Below the pieces are notes generated by a model. The model saw only the letters and a program-made list of their open reading frames with translations, was not told where the DNA came from and did not search any database. Both the position numbers and the translations under genes were made by a program. A stretch of 63,216 nt of DNA from F1-120-MAGs118 sp013360535 (GTDB lineage Bacteria; Planctomycetota; UBA1135; GCA-002686595): contig JAPKHC010000026.1 in assembly GCA_026647215.1 (NCBI GenBank), positions 1-63,216 of the forward strand, given 5' to 3'. Numbering within the stretch: position 1 is the stretch's first letter; the number at the start of each line of letters is the position of its first letter. Positions 33,701 to 40,372 of the stretch are shown here, one piece after another.

Positions 33701-34359
33701 TCAGCTTCGACGCGGGCGAGGCCGAGGCGATCGCCGACTACTTCGCACACAAGTCGAACAAGGAGTGGCCGTCGCTCTACGCCCGCTCGCTGCGGCTCGA
33801 CCGCAAGGCCGAGGCCGCCACGCTGGCCGGCGAGATGCGCATGAGCCCGGTCAACCTGAGCGAGATCGAGGCCGGGGTGGCGATGGCGACCCGCGCCAAC
33901 TTCTCCAAGGTCCTCGCGTACGGGGACGGGCAAGGGTTCCAGATGAACGGCCCCGTCAATCCGGCCTACGAAGCGACCCAGCTGCGTACCAAGGCCTTCC
34001 TCGACCAGCGCAAGTCCATGCTCTCCAACCACTTGGAGCTGGGCGAGGCGGTCGCGGTCAAGGGCGTCAACTGCTTCCAGTGCCACTACCGGCTCGGCAC
34101 GCCGCCCCCGGCGGACCCGATCGCCTGGGCGCCCGACCTCGACGGGGTGCGCGAGCGCCTGCGCGAGGACTGGGTCCACGACTGGATCGTCAACCCGACG
34201 ACTGTTTACCCGGGCACCGCGATGCCGATCAACTTTGCATCCACGCCGCCCAGCTTCCAGGAGCAATACCCCGGATCGTCCAACAAGGACCAGATCCAGG
34301 TCGTTCTGGAGTGGCTCTACAACTTCGACCGTATTTACATGGGGAAAGCGGGCCAATAA
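30781..34359 (+). CDS. Octaheme c-type cytochrome with membrane anchor and coiled coil
   Basis: A 1192-residue protein. An N-terminal membrane anchor (about residues 15-31) is followed by a long coiled coil (about 35-235), then eight CxxCH haem sites with first Cys at 257, 299, 354, 384, 504, 657, 782 and 1098. The first four form a compact cluster (CQTCH, CTICH, CVQCH, CYSCH); the others belong to single-haem cytochrome-c-like modules, each followed by Met-bearing stretches (WMPQFF, TRMPNLRL, LRMPYFAF, VRMPSFSF, TAMPINFA). It would take electrons from the Rieske centre and pass them to periplasmic acceptors. It replaces the single cytochrome c1/f subunit; such size and coiled coil are uncommon. 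No Shine-Dalgarno sequence. Confidence 0.92.
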   Translation: MADRGDTHYSVPALNKWFLFSSVAILVATGWMLIDDWQRPWKAYQLEFREIETAKVRAKEAELTASGALARESELSAQVQAASERVTANQAKIAEVSERLRLAKGELWNAIEAAKKAKSAYNWDRYVIEEERLHKGDLTLGQDKLDVSEAAMNVTAGIQQELEGKKAEIELELSALTRDLDVARKSLSAGTRDLDQVRKRLSQLDPSAMTGPEKLADVVRDAPGLDFVKPNLKVNKVVLDKLTFELNFTKKKRIDMCQTCHLGIERSGFEAEAQPFASHPRLDLFLSSKSPHPTTDFGCTICHRGSGEALDFVRADHRPTDKGEQAQWEQDYHWHKQHHWDYPMLASEFTEASCVQCHKTSMDLIADDAPVVAKGYQLVEQYGCYSCHKIDWFPTKRRTGPTLANLQSKLSPEFITSWITNPKDFRPTTWMPQFFHLENYAPGETIVKSKYGEGRNIEGREWDDAAISAVTAFLIDRAPKQAIPAMPVEGDAHRGRETMRLVGCFACHNMAPFGEEPVAMDPALERRGTNEHGPNLRGVATKLTPEWLFQWIKDPTQYWPDTRMPNLRLSDQEAADITAYIMEDPDGYFRDVPEGWSPKRIDMPEQQLREVLGEQARWFFSRDGRAAIEERLEKGPWSDTQKLLVDVGEKLVGSYGCFSCHEIPGMLDMMPIGTELSNWGSKTVDKLAFNFAVQEFGLDPNYREGWLMQKLHAPRSFDTKKVLNPTERLRMPYFAFSDEQVKSITTFVIGLVDDEVQLAKMKPTPDLAAMDAGMRSVRQQNCAACHMIDPGTVTFTDENGVSRTVAAELMPLSEDQKVPSPHDLAALKRDAEKYEATEVGLRVLRPEPDVAKGVGDKLFVPLAKITAMGAPHGGDMIRTVTDYYFNGLELLDPTKEGDEAYSYVSGGSGDEWGVYDADGKLRDHSGEPYDKVRWTFAPPVLWNEGGKVQRNWFFGFLHDVQPIRHQVRVRMPSFSFDAGEAEAIADYFAHKSNKEWPSLYARSLRLDRKAEAATLAGEMRMSPVNLSEIEAGVAMATRANFSKVLAYGDGQGFQMNGPVNPAYEATQLRTKAFLDQRKSMLSNHLELGEAVAVKGVNCFQCHYRLGTPPPADPIAWAPDLDGVRERLREDWVHDWIVNPTTVYPGTAMPINFASTPPSFQEQYPGSSNKDQIQVVLEWLYNFDRIYMGKAGQ

Positions 34360-34400
34360 CACCTTTGGCCTGACCTCCCCAAGACACCACCCGAGCCTTC

Positions 34401-35153
34401 ATGAAGCACGTCACCCTGTTCTCGATCGTCGCCGGTGCGGCCCTCGCCACCGCCTTCACCCTCCCCAAGGAACCCGCCCTCGCCACGCTGACGGGCTCAG
34501 TCATGCTCGCCGACGCGGGCAAGGTCGTCTTCGACGGTGAGAAGCCCGAGATGAAGCCGCTGGTGATCGACCCGGCCAAGTCGGAAGGCTGCGGCACGGT
34601 CGACACGCAGGACCAGAGCCTGATCCTGTCCAAGGAAGGCGGCATCGCCAACGTCGTCGTGACCGTCGAGGTCGCCGGCAAGGAAGTCAAGGCGCCCGAG
34701 AAGCCGGTGCTGCTCGACCAGAAGACCTGCCGCTTCGAGCCGCACGTCATGATCGTCCCGGTCGGCACGACGGTCGAGTACAAGAACTCCGACTCGATCT
34801 CCCACAACGTCCACACCTACCCGGCGAAGAACGACCAGCTGAACAAGATGGTCCCCGTCGGCGGCGTCGAGACCCAGAAGCTCGACAAGGAAGACCGCAT
34901 CGAGATCAAGTGCGACATCCACCCCTGGATGAACTCGTACCTGATCGTCGCCAACACGAACTACTACGCCGTCACCGGCGCCGATGGCTCGTTCAAGATC
35001 GAAGGCCTGCCGGCCGGTGAGCACAAGGCCAAGTTCTGGCACGAGAAGCTCGGCAAGGCCGAAGCGACGATCAAGGTCGACGCCGAAGGCAAGGTCGCCC
35101 CGGTCGAGGTCAAGATGACCCTCGAGAAGAAGGGCGGCGGCCGCAAGCGCTAG
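34401..35153 (+). CDS. Amicyanin-type cupredoxin with C-terminal carrier-like domain
   Basis: A 250-residue exported protein with a signal peptide (to about residue 29). The centre is a cupredoxin with type 1 copper ligands H135 (SISHNVH), C171, H174 and M177 (CDIHPWM, the amicyanin spacing). The C-terminal 60 residues (YYAVTGADGSFKIEGLPAGEHKAKFWH) form a carboxypeptidase-regulatory / transthyretin-like beta domain, with a basic tail. An extra Cys pair (GCGTVD and TCRFEP) may form a disulfide. It follows the octaheme cytochrome by 41 bases and is the likely soluble electron acceptor (inference). A strong terminator follows. Confidence 0.87.
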   Translation: MKHVTLFSIVAGAALATAFTLPKEPALATLTGSVMLADAGKVVFDGEKPEMKPLVIDPAKSEGCGTVDTQDQSLILSKEGGIANVVVTVEVAGKEVKAPEKPVLLDQKTCRFEPHVMIVPVGTTVEYKNSDSISHNVHTYPAKNDQLNKMVPVGGVETQKLDKEDRIEIKCDIHPWMNSYLIVANTNYYAVTGADGSFKIEGLPAGEHKAKFWHEKLGKAEATIKVDAEGKVAPVEVKMTLEKKGGGRKR

Positions 35154-35175
35154 TCGCCTGCGAGCTTGGCTCCAA

Positions 35176-35212
35176 CGTCAGGGCGTCCGGCACCGCGCCG
35201 GGCGCCCTGACG
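35176..35212 (+). terminator. Strong terminator after first cupredoxin gene
   Basis: A perfect 10-bp stem CGTCAGGGCG (35176-35185) / CGCCCTGACG (35203-35212) is extended by an inner CCGG/CCGG stem and followed by GCTTT. It probably ends the bc-complex transcript. Confidence 0.78.
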
Positions 35213-35294
35213 GCTTTCCAGCGCTCTCCCCAAAAGCGCCACGAAACGGGAAGGACCGCAGCGGGGGAGCGTCGGAATCCGCGGAGGAATTCCC

Positions 35295-36050
35295 ATGCAC
35301 CACCCGCTCACGTTGCCCGTCATCGCCAGCGCCTGCCTCCTGTCGAACTTCCTGTGCCAGGACCCGCCCAAGCCGGCGCCGGAGCCTGCGGCCGTGAAGT
35401 CGGTCGTCACGGGCACGATTCGCCTCGCGCAGGCGGATCGGGCGGCCGTCAAGCAGCTCGAGATCGGTGCCGAGGCCGCCAAGGGCTGCGGCGAGGTCGA
35501 CAAGCGCGATCCGAACCTGCAATTCGACGAGAAGGGCGGGCTCGCCCACGCGGTCGTGGTCGTGAACCTGAAGGGGCTCGAGGTCAAGCCGCTCGAGAAG
35601 CCGTTCCAGGTGGACCAGCGCTCCTGCCGCTTCGAGCCCTACGTCACGGTGGTGCCCACGGGGTCGACGGTGGAGTTCCTCAACTCCGACAAGGTCAACC
35701 ACAACGTCAGCCTGAGCGCGACGCGCAACGAGGCCATGAACCCGACGCTCACGCCGGGCACGAGCAAGGCCGCCAAGTTCGAGAAGGCGGAACGCATGCA
35801 GGTGACCTGCAGCACGCACACGTGGATGCGCTCCTGGGTGGTGGTCACCGACAGCAACTTCTACGCGGTCAGCGGTCCGGATGGCTCGTTCCGGATCGAG
35901 GGGCTGCCGCCGGGCGAGCACAAGCTCGAGGTGTGGTACCCGGAGGCGAAGAAGCTGGAGGCGACGGTCAAGATCGACGCGGAGGGCAGGGCTGCGCCGG
36001 TGGAGCTCGAGGTCGCGCTGGCGGGCAAGGGCCGCGGGCGCGGGAAGTAG
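35295..36050 (+). CDS. Second amicyanin-type cupredoxin, paralogue
   Basis: A 251-residue paralogue of the preceding protein with the same layout: signal peptide, cupredoxin (H136 in VNHNV; C172, H175, M178 in CSTHTWM), GCGEVD and SCRFEP cysteines, and the C-terminal FYAVSGPDGSFRIEGLPPGEH domain. It lies beyond a strong terminator and has an unusually good ribosome-binding site (GGAGGA six bases before the ATG), so it is probably expressed from another promoter and at another level than its twin. The CSTHTWM loop lacks the Pro of CDIHPWM, which may shift the copper potential (inference). Confidence 0.86.
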   Translation: MHHPLTLPVIASACLLSNFLCQDPPKPAPEPAAVKSVVTGTIRLAQADRAAVKQLEIGAEAAKGCGEVDKRDPNLQFDEKGGLAHAVVVVNLKGLEVKPLEKPFQVDQRSCRFEPYVTVVPTGSTVEFLNSDKVNHNVSLSATRNEAMNPTLTPGTSKAAKFEKAERMQVTCSTHTWMRSWVVVTDSNFYAVSGPDGSFRIEGLPPGEHKLEVWYPEAKKLEATVKIDAEGRAAPVELEVALAGKGRGRGK

Positions 36051-36055
36051 CTCGC

Positions 36056-36328
36056 TCAGGCCTCGCGGCGGTGCGGCCAGTCGTGCAGCAGGCGGCCGAC
36101 GGAGCGCAGGCAGGTGTCGTCGAGCTGGGCGGTGGCCCGCGAGGCCAGTTCGGTGGCGAGCTCGGCGGCGTCGGCCCGCAGGGCGGCGGAGACGACGTCG
36201 AGCAGGCGCGCGCGCAGGATGCCCTGCGCGTCGAGGGCACGCTGGACGAGGGGCAGGAGGCGCTGGGCGCGCTCCGGGGGAACGCCGTGCTGGCGGCGGA
36301 GGATCTCGAGTTGGCGTTCGGGGCTCAT
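36056..36328 (-). CDS. Small conserved-looking helical protein
   Basis: A 90-residue protein, MSPERQLEILRRQHGVPPER at the start, predicted all-helical and soluble, with no recognised domain. Codon bias and the absence of a better alternative frame favour a real gene. It lies 70 bases downstream of the HDOD gene in the same direction and may be cotranscribed with it. Its end is 5 bases from the convergent cupredoxin gene. Confidence 0.55.
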   Translation of the reverse strand: MSPERQLEILRRQHGVPPERAQRLLPLVQRALDAQGILRARLLDVVSAALRADAAELATELASRATAQLDDTCLRSVGRLLHDWPHRREA

Positions 36329-36398
36329 CGGGGCGCTCTGGGGCCCCGAAAGCTAGCCCGGCCGGCCCGACGGGGTCGGCGCGGGCTCCAAACTCGCC

Positions 36399-37238
36399 CT
36401 AGATCTGGATCTGGGGCAGAAGTTCGTTCGCGTACTCGACCACGGCGCTGACGTCGGCCGCCCGCAGGCACAAGAGCGCCCGCTCGTGGCTCCCGAACAC
36501 CCCGTGGGCGGCGTCGAGGTCGCCGACGGCGACTTCGTGGGCGAGCAGGTTCCCCAGCGCGACCAGTGCCAGCGTCGGACTGCCGTCGAGGTGCTCGCGG
36601 GGACCGTGGTGGTAGCGCGCGGCCTCGCCGACGAGCTCGGGCAGGCCCCACTCCTCGGCGATCAGCGCGCCGACCTCACCGTGGTGGAAGCCGTAGGTGC
36701 GCTCCTCGGCCACGAACCCCGGGGTGCTGTCCGAGCGCGCCTCGCGGACGCACTTGAGGTACGAGTCGGTGCCCGCCTCGAGCAGCAGCAGCTTGCCGAT
36801 GTCGTGCAACAGGCCGACCACCTGGAATTCGTCCGGGGCGAGCTCGATGCGCGCGCGGCTGCGGGTCGCCAGCGCACCGCACACCTTGCCGACGAGGATC
36901 GAGTGGCGCCAGTGGCTCTCGAGGTTGAAGTCCTCCTGGCCGCGCAGGTGGTCGTAGCGGGCGACGACGCTCGCCTGCATGGCGATCGTGCGCAGGACGC
37001 TGACGCCGAGCACCGCCGTCGCGTGTTCGGTCGAGAGCACCTTCTCGCGCAGGCCGTACTGGGCCGAGTTGGCGAGCCGCAGCACCTTGGCCGCGATCGG
37101 GGCGTCTTCGGATACCGCGGCGCCGATCTCGCGCACGCCGACGTCGGGATCGTCGACGAGCGCGTTGATGCGCGCAATCACCTGCGGCAGGGTGGGGAGC
37201 TGCACACTCCCTCGGATCAGGGTTTCAGCTTGAGACAT
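36399..37238 (-). CDS. HDOD-domain signalling protein
   Basis: A 279-residue HDOD protein. The N-terminal half has QLPTLPQVIARINALVDDPD, the family hallmark, followed by AAKVLRLANSAQYGL. The HD-like part shows VVGLLHDIGKLLLLEAG and the late YHHGP. HDOD proteins act in regulation, often linked to chemotaxis, cyclic-di-GMP or cell-cycle control, without known enzyme activity. An HD pair is preserved here (LLHDIG), so residual hydrolase activity cannot be excluded. Start ATG at 37238 (MSQAETL). It has no receiver domain, unlike many HDOD proteins. Confidence 0.85.
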   Translation of the reverse strand: MSQAETLIRGSVQLPTLPQVIARINALVDDPDVGVREIGAAVSEDAPIAAKVLRLANSAQYGLREKVLSTEHATAVLGVSVLRTIAMQASVVARYDHLRGQEDFNLESHWRHSILVGKVCGALATRSRARIELAPDEFQVVGLLHDIGKLLLLEAGTDSYLKCVREARSDSTPGFVAEERTYGFHHGEVGALIAEEWGLPELVGEAARYHHGPREHLDGSPTLALVALGNLLAHEVAVGDLDAAHGVFGSHERALLCLRAADVSAVVEYANELLPQIQI

Positions 37239-37522
37239 CGTGCGCGACCGGTCGGAAAGGGGGAGCCAGTCCCGTGGAGCTTGGGGTCCCGAAGGGCGCC
37301 ACGAGGTCCTTCCTTGTCGGCCATGGCTGCGGCGCTGGCTTGAGCGCAAGAACCCGCTTTTGCGTGCGCAGAAACCGATTCCGGGGCGCCGTAGCGCGCG
37401 GCTCGCCCGACAAAAGCTGGCGCGTTTCAGCGCTGCGTCAAGAGCGGCGCCGCCGTCGGCCGATCAGCGTCCGAGCGAGCGTTCCCCACGCTCGGTTCCC
37501 CGCAGTCCCCGGAGTCTCGTCG

Positions 37523-38113
37523 ATGCTTCGTCCCCTGCTCGCCGCGCTCGCGGCCGGCGTCACCCTTTGGTGCCTCCCTCCCGCCCCGTCCCGGTCCGTC
37601 GAGGCCGGCACGGTCGTGCGCATGGACATCGAGGAGCTCGCGCGCAACGCCGAGCTCGTGTTCGACGGCCGCGTCCTGTTCGCGCGCTCGTTCCGTGACG
37701 AGCGCGGGCTCGTGCGCACCGAATACACCGTCAGCGTGGCGACGAGCTTCGCCGGCGGGCCGCAGTCCACGCGCACGTTCGAGCTGCCCGGCGGCACGCT
37801 CGCCGATGGTTCGGGGCTCATGATCCCGGGCGCGCCAAGCCTCGCCGTGGGCGAGGACGTGCTGCTGTTCCTCACGCGCGAGAGCGCGAGCGGACTGCGG
37901 GTTCCCGTCGGGCTCGCGCAGGGCAAGCTGCGCCTCGTGCGCGACGGCGCGGGTCGCGCCGGGCTCGTGCGCGAGAACGCGGACCTGACGCTCGTCGATC
38001 CGCAGACCGGCGCGCTCTCGGCTGCGCCCGTTCCGGCCGTGCTCGCCTACGAAGCCGTGGCGGAGCGCATCCGCAGCGCGCTGACCGCCGCGCCGGAGGG
38101 GCTCAAGCGATGA
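37523..38113 (+). CDS. Exported protein of unknown function upstream of matrixin
   Basis: A 196-residue protein with a signal peptide (to about residue 27, RSVEAGT), then the pattern VVRMDIEELARNAELVFDGR, VRTEYTVSVATSFAGG and GEDVLLFLTRES, typical of small secreted proteins paired with matrixin-like proteases and thought to handle or accompany them. It overlaps the protease gene by ATGA. No catalytic motif. Function by context only. Confidence 0.75.
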   Translation: MLRPLLAALAAGVTLWCLPPAPSRSVEAGTVVRMDIEELARNAELVFDGRVLFARSFRDERGLVRTEYTVSVATSFAGGPQSTRTFELPGGTLADGSGLMIPGAPSLAVGEDVLLFLTRESASGLRVPVGLAQGKLRLVRDGAGRAGLVRENADLTLVDPQTGALSAAPVPAVLAYEAVAERIRSALTAAPEGLKR

Positions 38114-40335
38114 ACGCCCGTCTCCGCCTCGCGCTCGGCGCCACCGCCGCCGTCGCGCTCGCCGCCGTCGCCGCGACGCACGTGCGCCTGCGCAACCCCT
38201 CGAACCAGGCCGCGCTCTTCTGGTCGACGCCGGGCTCGATCGGCGTCGTGATCTCGTCGGCGGGCTCCGACAACCTCGCGCCCGGCGAGCACGTGCCGGC
38301 GCTGCGCCTGGCGATCGACGCGTGGAACCGCGCCAGCGGCTCCGGGATCACGCTCGTCGAGAACACCTCGCCCAGCGCGCAGTCGCGCACCGACTGGGCG
38401 AGCGACAACGTGCACCTGCTCCTGTTCGACGAGAGCAACACGTCGGGCTATTTCCCCCAAGGGTCGGGCACGGTCGCGATCACTCCCGTGCAGTACTTCT
38501 CCAACGGCCGCATCGCGGACGCGGACGTGCTGTTCAACGGCTCGGGTTTCAACTTCACGACGAGCGGGGCGGTCGGCGCGTTCGACGTGGCCGACGTCGC
38601 GGCGCACGAGCTCGGGCACCTGGTCGGGCTCGACCACTCCGGAGTCGCGGGCGCGACGCTCTACCCTTACGTCGATCCGACCGTGATCGAGCACCGCAGC
38701 CTGTCGGAAGACGACGAGGGCGGGGCGCGTGCGATCGCGGCGCTCGCGACGCCGTCGACGCTGACCGGAACCGTGCTGCGCCAGCTCGACAGTTCGGCCG
38801 TCGAGGGAGCGCACGTCGTCGCGCGCGATGCGAACGGGCGCACGGCCGGAGCGACGCTCTCCAATCCCGACGGCACGTTCGCGCTGCGGGGCCTCGAGGC
38901 CGGCACGTACACGCTGTACGCCGCGCCGCTCGACGCGCCGGTGTCGACGGCGAACCTCGGCGGGGGGCAGACGATCGAGACGGACTTCCAGCCGATCGTT
39001 TCCGCGCCGCTTGCGGTCGCCGCAGGCGCGAGCGCGAGCGTCGGCACGTTGTGGGTCGGCCTCGACTCGCTCGCGTCGCTCGGCCGCAACTACAACGAGT
39101 TTCCGCTGCGTGCGACGGCCGGAACGCAGGGCGTGTTCGTGCTCAACGGCTCCGGCATGGGCAACGGCAGTTCGCTGACCTCCAGCGATCCGTCGGTGAC
39201 GGTGTCGCCGATCTCGTGGACCGGCACGACGATGGTGACGTTCACGGTGACCGTGCCGTCGAACGAACCGCTCGGCCACGTCGACCTCGAGCTCACCAAC
39301 GGCGGCCTCTCGATCCTCGCGGGGGCGATCGAGATCGCGCCGCCGGATCCGGTCGTGTCGCAGGTGTCGCCCGCGCAAGGCACGGTCGATGGCGGCACGA
39401 ACGTCGTGATCCAGGGCTCGGGTTTCCGCAGCGGTGCGAGCGTCGTGATCGGCGAGCAGCTCTTCACCGATGGTGTCGTCGGAGGCTGCACGGTCGTCGA
39501 TGCGAACACGATCACGCTCGTCACGGGCGTGAGCGCGAACGCCGGCACGTTCGACGTCGTCGTGGTCGACGCGAGCGGCGTCGAGGGCCGCAACCCGTCG
39601 GCGTTCACGTTCTCCTCGGCGCCCGAGATCGACGTCGTGTTCCCGGCCGCAGGTGCGGATACGGGTGGCACGGCCATCTCGATCACCGGCACACGCTTCG
39701 TCGCGCCGATCACGGTCCGCATCGACGGTGTCGTGCAGCAGGACGTGACGCTGGTGAGCGAGTCGCTCGTGCAGGTCGTCACCGAACCGGGGCAGGCCGG
39801 CGCGCCGGTCACGCTCGAGGTCGAGGACGGCAATCAGGCGGTCGCGAGCGCGCTGTTCCAGTACACGCTGCAGGCGGACCCGGTGCTCACGACGTTGTCG
39901 CCCTCGACGGGATCGACGGTGGGTGGCACCGAGGTGACGCTCAGCGGCGCCAACTTCACGCAGGGCTCGAGCGTCGTGTTCGGCGCCGATCCGCTGACGG
40001 GGCTGGGCGGGACGGCGGCGGCGAGCGTGACGTGGATCGATGCGCAGACGTTGGTCGTCACGACTCCAGCGGGCGCAGCGGGCGCGAAGTCGGTCGCGGT
40101 GTTCGACGGAGGGACGTCGCAGGCGACGCTCGTCGGCGCGGGCTTCACCTACCAGAGCCAAGGCGGCGGTGGAGGGGGCGGCGGTTGCGGGAGCCTCGCA
40201 GGCGCGCCGCCGATGGACGCCGCGGCGCGCTGGGGGGCAGCCGGCTGGATTCCGGTGCTCGCGCTGCTGCTCGCGCTTTCGCAGCTGCGTCGCCGGCAAC
40301 TCGCGGGCCTCACCGTGCGGGCCACCCGCCGTTGA
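38110..40335 (+). CDS. Matrixin-type metalloprotease with IPT/TIG repeats and C-terminal sorting signal
   Basis: A 741-residue secreted protein: signal peptide (residues 1-22), a matrixin/metzincin domain with zinc site H166-E-L-G-H170-LVGLD-H176, then a carboxypeptidase-regulatory-like domain (VEGAHVVARDANGRTAGAT, near 225-275). At least three IPT/TIG-type Ig domains follow (VSPAQGTVDGGTNVVIQGSG, FPAAGADTGGTAISITGTRF, LSPSTGSTVGGTEVTLSGA). The end is a run of eight Gly then CGSL, a hydrophobic helix and LRRR, like MYXO-CTERM-type surface-sorting tails. It is probably attached to the cell surface and cleaves extracellular protein. Starts at ATGA overlap with the preceding gene. Confidence 0.87.
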   Translation: MNARLRLALGATAAVALAAVAATHVRLRNPSNQAALFWSTPGSIGVVISSAGSDNLAPGEHVPALRLAIDAWNRASGSGITLVENTSPSAQSRTDWASDNVHLLLFDESNTSGYFPQGSGTVAITPVQYFSNGRIADADVLFNGSGFNFTTSGAVGAFDVADVAAHELGHLVGLDHSGVAGATLYPYVDPTVIEHRSLSEDDEGGARAIAALATPSTLTGTVLRQLDSSAVEGAHVVARDANGRTAGATLSNPDGTFALRGLEAGTYTLYAAPLDAPVSTANLGGGQTIETDFQPIVSAPLAVAAGASASVGTLWVGLDSLASLGRNYNEFPLRATAGTQGVFVLNGSGMGNGSSLTSSDPSVTVSPISWTGTTMVTFTVTVPSNEPLGHVDLELTNGGLSILAGAIEIAPPDPVVSQVSPAQGTVDGGTNVVIQGSGFRSGASVVIGEQLFTDGVVGGCTVVDANTITLVTGVSANAGTFDVVVVDASGVEGRNPSAFTFSSAPEIDVVFPAAGADTGGTAISITGTRFVAPITVRIDGVVQQDVTLVSESLVQVVTEPGQAGAPVTLEVEDGNQAVASALFQYTLQADPVLTTLSPSTGSTVGGTEVTLSGANFTQGSSVVFGADPLTGLGGTAAASVTWIDAQTLVVTTPAGAAGAKSVAVFDGGTSQATLVGAGFTYQSQGGGGGGGGCGSLAGAPPMDAAARWGAAGWIPVLALLLALSQLRRRQLAGLTVRATRR

Positions 40336-40372
40336 TGCACGTTCGGCGGGCGCAATCTAAGCTCGTCGCCTC

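Noticed and set aside
30724..34362. 1212-residue open frame on the minus strand opposite the octaheme cytochrome gene
   Set aside because: It has no recognisable domain and is rich in Arg, Leu, Val and His as expected of antisense to high-GC coding DNA. The plus strand encodes eight CxxCH motifs.
36325..37349. Plus-strand frames of about 285 residues opposite the HDOD gene
   Set aside because: The minus strand holds a complete HDOD protein with family motifs; the opposite frames show none.
38047..40299. 750-residue minus-strand open frame opposite the matrixin gene
   Set aside because: Arg/Ala/Asp-rich low-complexity translation; the plus strand has HELGHLVGLDH and IPT/TIG domains.
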